Below, in pieces: positions 52,294 through 60,936 of a stretch of 64,000 nucleotides of DNA. The translations under genes and the position numbers were made by a program. The DNA comes from JAVBSC01 sp031547305 (GTDB lineage: Bacteria > Desulfobacterota > Desulfovibrionia > Desulfovibrionales > Desulfovibrionaceae). Position 1 is the stretch's first letter, and every line of letters begins with the position of its first letter. Under the pieces are notes generated by a model that was not told where the DNA came from, did not search any database, and worked only from the letters and a program-made list of their open reading frames with translations. The stretch lies in the NCBI GenBank assembly GCA_031547305.1, contig JAVBSC010000019.1, forward strand, positions 78,020 to 142,019, given 5' to 3'.

Positions 52294-52725
52294 TTACAAA
52301 TACACCGTTCCTGAACGTCCCCGCCTCATCCACCTGTACCCCAGTTTGGGGTACAGGTGGGGAATATGAAAAGAGCGGATTGTAAAAACAAAGCGCTCCC
52401 CGGAAAGGATGGCCGTAAAATTGCGCTCGTCACGCCAGAAAAGATCGTCCAGCGAATAACTTGTATACATCCGGCCAATGCCGCGCTCGCAGAGTACCCG
52501 CCTGATTCCTTTGTCCACCAGAATGAAGTTGGTCATTTCCTCAAACGGGCAGTCGTAGTCCGTTACAAACAAATAGCCGTCAGGTGTGGCGTATTGCCGC
52601 AGCAGGCAGTAGCCCGGCAGCGTAAGGGCCTGCGGAGTTCCGTCCTGGATCAGGCGGGAGCGCAAAGGCCAGGTCTGGTATTCCCCGCTGTGGCGTTCCA
52701 GGGAAAAAGCGTTGATTTCGCGCAT
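52294..52725 (-). CDS. Uncharacterised 143-residue protein next to prenyltransferase
   Basis: A soluble, strand-rich protein with no signal peptide. It has conserved-looking aromatic and acidic stretches (GYLFVTDYDCPFEEMTNFIL, LDDLFWRDERNFTAILSG). No known motif was found. It begins 15 bases after the prenyltransferase gene on the minus strand, so the two are likely co-transcribed. A perfect 13-bp palindrome lies within its last 22 codons (52330-52360). About 130 bases without a gene follow before the metallophosphoesterase end. Confidence 0.65.
   Translation of the reverse strand: MREINAFSLERHSGEYQTWPLRSRLIQDGTPQALTLPGYCLLRQYATPDGYLFVTDYDCPFEEMTNFILVDKGIRRVLCERGIGRMYTSYSLDDLFWRDERNFTAILSGERFVFTIRSFHIPHLYPKLGYRWMRRGRSGTVYL
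52330..52360. repeat. Perfect 13-bp inverted repeat in a gene end
   Basis: CCACCTGTACCCC (52330-52342), loop AGTTT, and its exact complement (52348-52360). It lies within the 3' coding part of the 143-residue gene. No T-run follows on either strand, so it is not an intrinsic terminator. It may be an attenuator-like structure, a protein-binding site or chance. Confidence 0.6.
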
Positions 52726-52740
52726 CGGCTGAATCAGGAC

Positions 52741-53652
52741 TTAAAGGCACCCTACCCCAGCAATAAAGAATATGGCGCTGATCATGTACATCTTGCGGAC
52801 GTAATGGCCGTGCTTGTCCAGGCTGAGCCAGTCGTCGCCGGCCTGGCGCACCAGGGCGTTCAATCTGATATGCAGGAGCAGGCTGGCGGCTATGCCTAAA
52901 AATACCGGCCAGGCGCACAGCCCCACAAGCCAGAGGTTGGCCAGGAGCACCCAGGCCAGGGGCCACCAGATTTGCAGGGCGAACACGGCCCTTACCGGCC
53001 CGAGCAGGCCGGCCAGAGTGTTTTTGCCGGCCGCCTTGTCAGTTTCAATTTCCGGCAGGCTCTGGTAGTACAGAACGCCAGCCACCATCAGGCCCATGGG
53101 CAGACTCAGGGCAATCAGCCTGGCGGACCATACGCCTGTCAAAACGTAATAGGTGCCGGCAACCATGACCAGTCCCATGTTAAGGCAGACCATAAGCTCG
53201 CCCAGGCCCCGGTGCCCGTATTTTACGGGTGGGGCCACATAAAGCAGGCTGGACAGAATGCCGAAGATCACAATGGGCAAAATACCCCACAGGCCGGTCC
53301 ACCACACTCCCGCGCAGGCCACCAGAAAAGCGAAGGCGTAAAGGCCCATTATGGCTTTTTTCAGCGCCGCGATGCTGAGTTTGCCTTCCTGCAGCACGCG
53401 CGACCCGCCTATATTGTCGCCCGCGTCCACGCCCTGCAAGTGGTCGAACAGATCGTTGGCGATATTGGCGTTCATCTGCAGGGCAAAGCAGGCGGCCAGA
53501 ACCCAGGCGAAGCGAAAGACTTCCCAATTGCCGGCATCTTTGCCGGCGGCCACAAAGGCCAGAAACAGCGGCAGCATGGTGGCGATGAAAAACGGCGGAC
53601 GGGAAGCCTGCCACCAGGCCTTGAACAAATCCTTGGCTTTGCTGTCAGTCAT
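52741..53652 (-). CDS. UbiA-family prenyltransferase, MenA-like
   Basis: A 303-residue integral membrane prenyltransferase with about eight membrane helices. The first Asp motif is ANIANDLFDHLQGVDAGDN and the second is PEIETDKAAGKNTLAGLLG, the pair that binds prenyl diphosphate. The first motif is close to the N-D-x2-D-x3-G-V-D form of 1,4-dihydroxy-2-naphthoate prenyltransferases (MenA). It could equally serve the futalosine route as MqnP. Its product would be menaquinone for anaerobic respiration. I start at ATG 53652; a second ATG four codons upstream is possible. Confidence 0.88.
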   Translation of the reverse strand: MTDSKAKDLFKAWWQASRPPFFIATMLPLFLAFVAAGKDAGNWEVFRFAWVLAACFALQMNANIANDLFDHLQGVDAGDNIGGSRVLQEGKLSIAALKKAIMGLYAFAFLVACAGVWWTGLWGILPIVIFGILSSLLYVAPPVKYGHRGLGELMVCLNMGLVMVAGTYYVLTGVWSARLIALSLPMGLMVAGVLYYQSLPEIETDKAAGKNTLAGLLGPVRAVFALQIWWPLAWVLLANLWLVGLCAWPVFLGIAASLLLHIRLNALVRQAGDDWLSLDKHGHYVRKMYMISAIFFIAGVGCL

Positions 53653-53742
53653 ATAATATACCATCTTTAAAGTTTTCAGGATTGACCCGCGCTAAGAATG
53701 CCAAACTAGCGGCCAGAGGTCGAGAAAAAAGTCGGAGAGTCG

Positions 53743-54486
53743 ATGTCTCAGTATGCCATAGCCGGCCTGATTTGTTTTTTCGGCGGCCTGATCAACGGCG
53801 TTACCGGTTTTGGCGCCCTGATCATTATGGTGCCGCTGCTGATCCATTTTATGGACATGTCCACCGCTATACCCATGGGCGTGCTGTGCTGTATTGCCAT
53901 GCAGGCGCGCGGCGCGGCGGTAAACCACGCCCATGTGCATAAAAGCAGTTTGCTGCGGCTGCTCTTGGGCAGTCTGCCGGGCATCTGGCTGGGGAGCGCT
54001 CTTCTAAGCCGGATACCGGATCTATGGATGCGCCTGGCCCTGGGAATTCTTTTTATCTGCTATTCTCTATGGAATCTGCTTGGAAGATATGTTCCTCCCA
54101 AACATCCTCCGGCCCTCCATTGGGCCTATGCCGCCGGGTTTTTCAGCGGCGCCCTTTCCGGCGCGTTCGGCATCAACGGGCCGCCGGCAGTGATTTACGC
54201 GACCCGGACCGGCTGGCCGATCGCGGTTTTCCGCGGAACGCTCAACGTCGCTTTCATGCTGATGTTTCTTTTTGTGGCTGTGGCGCACTTTTTTCAAGGC
54301 CTTCTGACCGCGGAAGTGCTGCGGCTTACCCTGCTGGCCCTGCCTTTGTGCCTTGCCGGGAATTTATGCGGGGTGCGCCTGACAGCCGGGTTGCTCCAGG
54401 CTCAGTATATGCGGTTGGTTTTTTTGCTTATCCTAATCATGGGGCTGTCGCTGTGCCTGCCCGCGCTACGCCTGTGGCTTGGCTGA
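53743..54486 (+). CDS. TauE/SafE (TSUP) family transporter
   Basis: A 247-residue inner-membrane protein of the TSUP family with about seven or eight helices. The two half-repeats show FFGGLINGVTGFGALIIMVP and GFFSGALSGAFGINGPPAVI, the family signatures. Substrate unknown; sulfite or organosulfonate export are possibilities. GGAGAG precedes the ATG. It is not paired with the accessory protein found next to the TSUP gene at 3708-4970. Confidence 0.88.
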   Translation: MSQYAIAGLICFFGGLINGVTGFGALIIMVPLLIHFMDMSTAIPMGVLCCIAMQARGAAVNHAHVHKSSLLRLLLGSLPGIWLGSALLSRIPDLWMRLALGILFICYSLWNLLGRYVPPKHPPALHWAYAAGFFSGALSGAFGINGPPAVIYATRTGWPIAVFRGTLNVAFMLMFLFVAVAHFFQGLLTAEVLRLTLLALPLCLAGNLCGVRLTAGLLQAQYMRLVFLLILIMGLSLCLPALRLWLG

Positions 54487-54581
54487 ACAGCCATGAAGTA
54501 ATTATTCGGAAGCGCGCTTCTTGTGCCCTGCCGGAATAGCTGTTATAAAAAAAGATTAAATTCACTGATAAAAGGTGCCGC

Positions 54582-56264
54582 ATGAGCAACGAACCGGACA
54601 AGATTATTTATTCAATGATGCGCGTGGGCAAGCGCCACGGCCAGAAGGAAGTGCTTAAGGACATTTCCCTGTCTTATTTTTACGGGGCCAAAATCGGGGT
54701 GCTCGGCCTGAACGGATCCGGCAAAAGCTCCCTGCTTAAAATCATGGCCGGGGTGGACCAGAGCTTTGAGGGTCAGACCGTGGTCGCCCCCGGCTACACC
54801 ATCGGCTACCTGGAGCAGGAACCCCTTTCCCACGAAACACGCACCGTGCGCGAGGTGGTTGAGGAAGGCGCGGCTGAGCTTATCGCCATCCGCGACGAGT
54901 ACGAGGCTATCAACGCCAAATTCGCCGAACCCATGGAGCCGGACGAGATGGACGCCCTGATCAACCGCCAGGGCGAGGTGCAGGAGCTTATGGACAACAA
55001 GGGTGTCTGGGATCTGGACTCCCGCCTGGACATGGCCATGGACGCCCTGCGCTGCCCGCCGCCGGAAACCCCGGTGCCGGTCATCTCCGGCGGGGAACGC
55101 CGCCGCGTGGCCTTGTGCCGCCTGTTGTTGCAGAATCCGGACATCCTGCTCCTGGACGAGCCGACAAACCATCTGGACGCGGAATCCGTGGCCTGGCTGG
55201 AGCGTTATTTGCGCGACTTCCCCGGCACGGTCATTGCCGTCACCCACGACCGCTACTTCCTGGACAACGTGGCCGGCTGGATTCTGGAGCTGGATCGCGG
55301 CCGGGGCATCCCTTGGAAGGGCAATTATTCTTCCTGGCTGGAACAGAAGCAAAAACGCCTGGCCAGCGAGGAAAAATCCGAAGCCGAACGCCAGAAGACC
55401 CTGCAGCGCGAACTGGAATGGGTGCGCATGGCCCCCAAAGGCCGCCATGCCAAAAGCAAAGCCCGCCTGAACGCTTACGAGGCCATGCTCTCCCACGAGT
55501 CCGAGCGCCTTTCCAAAGATTTGGAAATATACATTCCGCCCGGACCGCGCCTGGGCAAGGTGGTCATAGAGGCTGAAAACATGGGTAAATCCATGGGCGA
55601 CAAGCTGCTCATGGATAACGTCAACTTCATCATTCCGCCCGGAGCCATCGTGGGCATCATCGGCCCCAACGGCGCGGGTAAGACCACCTTGTTTAAAATG
55701 ATCGCCGGGCAGGAAAAACCGGATTCCGGCAGCCTGAAAATCGGCGAGACCGTGGCCCTGACCTGGGCGGACCAGGGACGGGAAACCCTTACCCCCGGCA
55801 AGACCGTGTACGAAGTGATCAGCGAAGGTTACGAAACCGTCAAGTTGGGCGGCCGGGAAATAAACTCCCGCGCCTATTGCTCGCGTTTCGGCATTCAGGG
55901 GCAGGACCAGCAGAAAAACGTGGACGTGCTCTCCGGCGGCGAGCGCAACCGCGTGCACCTGGCCCGAACCCTGAAATCCGGCGCCAACCTGCTGCTTCTG
56001 GACGAACCCACCAACGACCTGGACGTGAACACCATGCGCGCCCTGGAGGACGGCCTGGAGAACTTTGCCGGCTGCGTGCTGGTAATCAGCCACGACCGCT
56101 GGTTCCTGGACCGTATAGCCACGCATATCCTGGCTTTTGAAGGCGATTCCGCGGTGGTCTTTTTTGACGGCAATTACAGCGACTACGAAGCGGACCGCAA
56201 AAGGCGCCTGGGTAAAGAGGCGGACCAGCCGCACCGGATCAAATTCAGAAAACTGACGCGGTAA
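54582..56264 (+). CDS. ettA: Energy-dependent translational throttle protein EttA (ABC-F)
   Basis: A cytoplasmic ABC-F protein of 560 residues with two nucleotide-binding domains and no membrane helices. Walker A motifs are GLNGSGKSSLL and GPNGAGKTTLF. ABC signatures are ISGGERRRVALCRLLL and LSGGERNRVHLARTL. Walker B forms are ILLLDEPTNHLDAES and LLLLDEPTNDLDVNT. The arm region between the subdomains of the first domain (about 95-130) distinguishes EttA, which binds the ribosomal E site and gates translation according to ATP/ADP ratio. It stands alone between TSUP and racemase genes. Confidence 0.94.
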   Translation: MSNEPDKIIYSMMRVGKRHGQKEVLKDISLSYFYGAKIGVLGLNGSGKSSLLKIMAGVDQSFEGQTVVAPGYTIGYLEQEPLSHETRTVREVVEEGAAELIAIRDEYEAINAKFAEPMEPDEMDALINRQGEVQELMDNKGVWDLDSRLDMAMDALRCPPPETPVPVISGGERRRVALCRLLLQNPDILLLDEPTNHLDAESVAWLERYLRDFPGTVIAVTHDRYFLDNVAGWILELDRGRGIPWKGNYSSWLEQKQKRLASEEKSEAERQKTLQRELEWVRMAPKGRHAKSKARLNAYEAMLSHESERLSKDLEIYIPPGPRLGKVVIEAENMGKSMGDKLLMDNVNFIIPPGAIVGIIGPNGAGKTTLFKMIAGQEKPDSGSLKIGETVALTWADQGRETLTPGKTVYEVISEGYETVKLGGREINSRAYCSRFGIQGQDQQKNVDVLSGGERNRVHLARTLKSGANLLLLDEPTNDLDVNTMRALEDGLENFAGCVLVISHDRWFLDRIATHILAFEGDSAVVFFDGNYSDYEADRKRRLGKEADQPHRIKFRKLTR

Positions 56265-56272
56265 AGTGGATG

Positions 56273-56289
56273 AGGGGGCGAAGCCCCCT
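56273..56289 (+). terminator. Hairpin after ettA
   Basis: AGGGGGC-GAA-GCCCCCT is a perfect 7-bp stem ten bases past the ettA stop. It lacks an immediate T-run, so it may be a rho-independent terminator only weakly or an mRNA-stabilising hairpin. Confidence 0.5.
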
Positions 56290-56442
56290 AAAATACTTCA
56301 ATAAAGTTACATTGTTTTGACTTTTTCTAGATTATAAGTATTCTCTTGGAGAATTTTAAATTTAGGGGCCCACTCCGGCGCTTTACGGCGGCAATGAATG
56401 CCGCCGGCGCCTGTGTGGCGCGGCTGTCGCCACGGGATTACC

Positions 56443-57318
56443 ATGTTGCGTCTGGAATTTTATAAAATGAGCCCTGGCGGCAATCCGACCATCCTGATTG
56501 CCGCTCCGAAGATCGCGGCGCCTCAACGGGCCGCCGTGGCGTCCGCGCTTATGCACCCGTTGCATTTGCAGGCCGAACAGGTGGGCTTCGTGGATCTGGA
56601 TGCCCGGCCTCCCCGGCTGGATATGATGGGCGGGGAATTCTGCCTGAATGCGTCGCGTTGCCTGGCCCTTCTGCTGGCCCATGCGGGGCGTCTGTCCGGA
56701 GCCGGAGCCACGGAGGAAATTTCCGTGTCCGGGCTTGCGGAGCCGGTGCGGGTAAAAATACAGACTGTCGCGCCGGAAGATGGGGCGGACCAGGAGCCGG
56801 TCCGGCTGGATTGCGGCGTGCGCATCCCCTGCCCGGCCTTGGAGGGGCGGGATTGTACAAAGTGCATGGATGAACCGGAAAAAGGAATCATAGTGGTCCG
56901 CCTGCCCGGCGTGACCCATGTGCTGCTGGACAGCGCGGACCACCCCAGGCCGGATTCCCAGGCGGAATTTTTTGCTCAAGCGGAAAAATTGCGGGAATCC
57001 CTGAGACTGACGGATGAGGGGGCCTGCGGCGTGATCTGGCATGCCGCGGCGGATTGCGGGGGCGGCGTCCGCGCCGGGCAAATCTGGCCGGTGGTGCATG
57101 TGCGGGACACCAACAGCACTTTTTTTGAAAGCGCCTGCGGCTCCGCATCACTGGCCCTGGCCCTGTTGCTGCGTGGGGCTTGCGGCGCCGCGAGTTTGGC
57201 TGTGCGCCAACCCAGCGGCGCTGATTTGCGAATAGACTTTGAAAAAAACGGATTGTTCGCCTGGGTCTCCGGCCCTGTGCACTTATTGGCCAAGGGCGAC
57301 TGTTACGCGGATTTATAA
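56443..57318 (+). CDS. CntK/DapF-fold amino-acid racemase-like protein
   Basis: A 291-residue protein with the pseudo-symmetric fold of diaminopimelate epimerase. Both catalytic cysteines appear placed: MGGEFCLNASR (about residue 70) and FFESACGSAS (about 230). The N-terminus FYKMSPGGNPTILI, EQVGFVDL and the later VRQPSGADLRI resemble the histidine racemase CntK of the staphylopine metallophore pathway more than standard DapF, which has GNGxR around the first Cys. No nicotianamine-synthase-like (CntL) or opine dehydrogenase (CntM) gene is nearby. The natural substrate is open. I start at ATG 56443. It leaves 22 bases to the PHP-like gene, so the two are probably one operon. Confidence 0.75.
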   Translation: MLRLEFYKMSPGGNPTILIAAPKIAAPQRAAVASALMHPLHLQAEQVGFVDLDARPPRLDMMGGEFCLNASRCLALLLAHAGRLSGAGATEEISVSGLAEPVRVKIQTVAPEDGADQEPVRLDCGVRIPCPALEGRDCTKCMDEPEKGIIVVRLPGVTHVLLDSADHPRPDSQAEFFAQAEKLRESLRLTDEGACGVIWHAAADCGGGVRAGQIWPVVHVRDTNSTFFESACGSASLALALLLRGACGAASLAVRQPSGADLRIDFEKNGLFAWVSGPVHLLAKGDCYADL

Positions 57319-57340
57319 AGTCTTTGGGGGATCTTCGGTT

Positions 57341-60300
57341 ATGGCGCGCTCCGGCTTGTTTTTTGATGCCAAAGACTATGAACTTCTGAACATGGTCAAT
57401 ATGATTCTGGAGCGGGACCGCGCCCAGCCCCAGGGTTATGAGCAAAAACTTTTTGATCCTTCGCTCCACCCGCACGGCATTAAGGAACTTGCCGTGGCCA
57501 CGGAAATCCGCATCGCCTATGCGGTTATAAACTTGCTGGACTCTTTGGAGGCCGGTTGGGCGGAAGACCGCATTCTGGCCCTGCGCGCCCTGCGCGACGA
57601 AGTGCTGTACAGTTCCAGCATCAACTTCCGCCGCAACACCGCCCGTGTGCTGATCCAGATTATGAAAGACCTGGTGCGCGCCCACGGTGACACCAAACGC
57701 CAGCTGATGCTGGCCCATGACTTCCGCGCGGCCGCCTCCGGCAAGCGCCGGGTGATCCGCCGCCTGCTGCGGCGCTACTATTTGCTGGAAATGCCGGAAA
57801 GCTGGGATCAGCTTACTTTTGATCACCATGTGCACGACGCCAACACCAAGGGCCGCAAATCACCCACACATCTGATTATGGACGCCTGGATCAAAGGCAT
57901 CCGGCAGCTTACCGTGGTCTACTACAACCATGTGCAGCCCCAGGCCGTGCAAGAGCTTTTGCGGGCCGCGGAAATAATGGGCGTGACCGTGAACGTGGGC
58001 GTGGAATACAAAGCCCGCTTCCGGGGGCGTTACGTAAGCTTTATCTGGGAACCGCAAGGGCTTACTGATTACCAGGACATGCTGGATTTTTTGCAGGAGC
58101 GCCCCACCCAGCACCTTATGCGAATGGGGCGGGAAGCCTCGGAATATCAGTCCGAGTATGTCTTTGCCCTGCTGGAACGCTACAACAAGGCGCACCGCCT
58201 GGATATGAAGCTTTTTCTGGGCGTGGAAGTGCCGGAAATAAGCAAGGATGAGTTGCTCAAATTTGTTGGCGCGGGGCAGGCTTCCCGCCTGCACCTGGCG
58301 GAACTCATCCACCGGCAGGCCCTGCCGGCCCTGAAAGAGCGCTATCATGAACTTTCCGGGCGGCTGAAGCTGGGGAACGGCGGAAAACACGATACGGAAA
58401 AAGCCTTGCAGCAGCTTGCCCAGTTTTACCCTGAAAACATTATTGATATCTGGCTGGGCAGGGAAAGCAACAAGGATTTGCGGGATCCGGAAGTAATAAA
58501 CGACGCCTGGGCGGTGCCGGAAATACTGCGTCTGTCCGCCCCCACGCTTATGGACTGGCTTACCGGCATACGCCCGGCTTCCCACATCAGCATGAACCTG
58601 TCCGGACTGAAAGTGGAAGACGTGCTGGAGCTTCTGTACGACTGCGAAGGCATGATCTCGCATATCGAGTTGTTCAACCTCAAGGACTTCGCGGCCGGAG
58701 AATCCCCGCACATGAAGGCCATCAACGAGCTGCAGCTGGCCGTGAACCAAGGCAGCGTGGTGGCTCTTAAGCGCATGCTCCGCAACATCATCAGGGAAAT
58801 TGGGTGTGACCTCAGCGCGGACGCATCTTCGCGCTGCAAGCATTTTACCGATATTCTGCGCAATATTCCGCGTCTGCAGGATTTTTACAAAAGTAAAAAG
58901 CTCAAGGCGCGCATCGGCAGCGATTCCACCAGCCGGTCGTCCCGTCTGCACGGCATGGGGTTTGTCTGCCCGGAAACCCTGCCCTGGCACGCCCAAAAGG
59001 AAATCCTGAACTCCGGCGATCACTCCATGCGGCGCACTCTGCCCCTGCAAATGGAGATAAACTCCCAGGTCATCTACAGCCCAAGAAAACACCTGCCCAT
59101 AAGCGACGGCCTGGCCAGGCAGATCCGCCGCCTGCCCGGCTGCGCCAGGCTATGGTACATCCGTATTCACGACTGGATCATGCATACGGCCTTTACCCGC
59201 TGCGCCATGCCCGGCAACATCGCCACCCTGGGCGGATTCCATACCAGCAAGGGCCCGGCGGCCACGGAATCCGACCGCCAGCACGACGAAGAACACCGCA
59301 AAATGTTCTATATGAACACGCCGCTGAAAAACGTCATCAAGGTGCTGATCGGCTTTATTCCGGCCTTTCTTACGTTCCAGTACACACAAAGCTGGTGGCT
59401 GCTGGCTCTTTTGGGCGCTCCGCTCTGGTTCATCATAACCGGCCTGCGCAATATCCTGCAGGCGGTGCTGGGCGGCGGCGGAGCGCGCCGCTCCCCCATG
59501 CTGCGCTGGAACAACTACGTAAGCTGGACCAGATTGTGCGATTCCCTGATGTACACAGGGCTGTCCGTGCCGTTGCTGGAATTCGGCGTGCGCATGATCC
59601 TGCTTCAGAACATTCTGCATCTGAATCCGGTGGACTCGCCCTTGATTTTTTTCACCACCCTGTCCACGATAAACGGTTTTTACATCTCAGCGCACAACAT
59701 CTATCGCGGCTTCCCCACCACCGCCATAATCGGCAACCTCTTCCGCAGCATTCTGGCCATTCCCATCGCCATGTTCTATAATTATCTGCTGCTGGAATTT
59801 TTGCATCTTACCGGCTCGCACGACATCCTGCCCATACTCCAGCATGGCGCGGCCATAATCTCCAAGGTGGCCTCGGACACCGTTGCCGGCATTATTGAAG
59901 GTTTTGCGGACGCCATAGACAATATGCGCCTGCGGCACTGGGAATATTCCCTGAAGCTGGAGCAGCTTTTCCGCTGTTTCGCCCGCCTGGAGCTCCTGCT
60001 GCCGGAAGACGACGTTCTGGATCTTTTAAGCCGGCCCAAGGATTTTATCCGCACCATCGGAGTGGAAGCCAGGGATCTGGAAAAAACCATCATCATCAAC
60101 GCCTTGGATTTGATGTACTTCTGGATGTACCAGCCCCGGGCCAGAGCCGTGCTCATCAATTTGGCGCGGGACATGACGCCGGAAGAGCGCGAAATTCTCG
60201 GGCGCTCCCAATTGGTGCTGATTCGGGAAAAGGAAATCAGCCAACTTTTTGTGGACGGCATAGTCGGGCGCAACTTCTCCAAGCCTCTGGCCTTCTACCT

Positions 60301-60385
60301 GAACCAGTCGGCAAAATACCTGGAAGACATGGCCAAGCTCACAGGCTCCAAGGCGGATGCCCCGCCAAGGCCGGCCATAGGCTGA
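57341..60385 (+). CDS. Large membrane protein with PHP-like N-terminal domain
   Basis: A 1014-residue protein of unknown function. The N-terminal part (about 150-560) resembles a PHP metallo-phosphoesterase barrel: FDHHVHDANTKGRKSPTHL near residue 160 (H-x-H, G and SP), VGVEYKARFRGRYVSF near 214, and ARIGSDSTSRSS near 524, which has Thr where PHP proteins usually have His. From about 660 to 840 there are five or six hydrophobic segments, for example IGFIPAFLTFQYTQSWWLLA and LLGAPLWFIITGL. A cytoplasmic helical tail closes it. GGGGGAT precedes ATG 57341. A membrane-bound phosphoesterase or phosphatase-like sensor is possible; this is inference. Confidence 0.7.
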   Translation: MARSGLFFDAKDYELLNMVNMILERDRAQPQGYEQKLFDPSLHPHGIKELAVATEIRIAYAVINLLDSLEAGWAEDRILALRALRDEVLYSSSINFRRNTARVLIQIMKDLVRAHGDTKRQLMLAHDFRAAASGKRRVIRRLLRRYYLLEMPESWDQLTFDHHVHDANTKGRKSPTHLIMDAWIKGIRQLTVVYYNHVQPQAVQELLRAAEIMGVTVNVGVEYKARFRGRYVSFIWEPQGLTDYQDMLDFLQERPTQHLMRMGREASEYQSEYVFALLERYNKAHRLDMKLFLGVEVPEISKDELLKFVGAGQASRLHLAELIHRQALPALKERYHELSGRLKLGNGGKHDTEKALQQLAQFYPENIIDIWLGRESNKDLRDPEVINDAWAVPEILRLSAPTLMDWLTGIRPASHISMNLSGLKVEDVLELLYDCEGMISHIELFNLKDFAAGESPHMKAINELQLAVNQGSVVALKRMLRNIIREIGCDLSADASSRCKHFTDILRNIPRLQDFYKSKKLKARIGSDSTSRSSRLHGMGFVCPETLPWHAQKEILNSGDHSMRRTLPLQMEINSQVIYSPRKHLPISDGLARQIRRLPGCARLWYIRIHDWIMHTAFTRCAMPGNIATLGGFHTSKGPAATESDRQHDEEHRKMFYMNTPLKNVIKVLIGFIPAFLTFQYTQSWWLLALLGAPLWFIITGLRNILQAVLGGGGARRSPMLRWNNYVSWTRLCDSLMYTGLSVPLLEFGVRMILLQNILHLNPVDSPLIFFTTLSTINGFYISAHNIYRGFPTTAIIGNLFRSILAIPIAMFYNYLLLEFLHLTGSHDILPILQHGAAIISKVASDTVAGIIEGFADAIDNMRLRHWEYSLKLEQLFRCFARLELLLPEDDVLDLLSRPKDFIRTIGVEARDLEKTIIINALDLMYFWMYQPRARAVLINLARDMTPEEREILGRSQLVLIREKEISQLFVDGIVGRNFSKPLAFYLNQSAKYLEDMAKLTGSKADAPPRPAIG

Positions 60386-60433
60386 GCGTCGGCCGCGCTC
60401 AAGGGATGGATTCCCTTGAATAAGGATTAAAAC

Positions 60434-60916
60434 ATGACACAAAGAGAATTCAGCGATCTTGAACGAAAGATCCTGCGAATCGCGCAAAAAAACCTGCCGG
60501 ACAGCGCCGCTCCGTACGCGGACATCGCGCGGGAATTGGGCACTGAGGAGCGGGTCGTTCTGGACTTGCTCAGGGATTTGAAGGAAAAAGGGGTGATCCG
60601 GCGCTTTGGGGCCAGTTTGAAACACCAGAAGGCGGGTTTTTCCCACAACGCCATGGTGGCCTGGAAGGTGGCCGGCGAAGGCGAGGCCGACTTGCTCGGC
60701 GCCGCGGCGGCCGCGCACCAGCGTATTTCCCACGCCTACCACCGCCCCAGCCCCGCGGCGGACTGGCCGTATACGCTTTACACCATGATTCACGGCCGCA
60801 GCGAACAGGAGTGCCTGGATGTGATTGACGAACTCAGGCGCTCCACCGGGCTGCGCGAATATGCTGTTTTGAAGAGCCTTAAGGAACTGAAGAAAATCTC
60901 CATGACTTACTTTTAA
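60434..60916 (+). CDS. ahbB: Siroheme decarboxylase subunit AhbB
   Basis: A 160-residue Lrp/AsnC-like protein. AhbA and AhbB together decarboxylate siroheme to 12,18-didecarboxysiroheme in the alternative heme pathway of sulfate reducers. Signatures include a helix-turn-helix (DIARELGTEERVVLDLLRDL), FGASLKHQKAGFSHNAMVAW, SHAYHRPSPA and WPYTLYTMIHGRS, of the AhbB rather than AhbA kind. It lies directly upstream of hemL and cbiG, which supports a tetrapyrrole role over a regulator. AhbA must be encoded elsewhere. Confidence 0.88.
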   Translation: MTQREFSDLERKILRIAQKNLPDSAAPYADIARELGTEERVVLDLLRDLKEKGVIRRFGASLKHQKAGFSHNAMVAWKVAGEGEADLLGAAAAAHQRISHAYHRPSPAADWPYTLYTMIHGRSEQECLDVIDELRRSTGLREYAVLKSLKELKKISMTYF

Positions 60917-60936
60917 ACCCAAGGTCAGGTAAAAAT

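Noticed and set aside
52158..52385. 75-codon plus-strand frame starting in GTGA overlap with the metallophosphoesterase stop
   Set aside because: It runs through the opposite-strand 143-residue gene and its palindrome, and its sequence turns into low-complexity Ser/Arg; probably a shadow.
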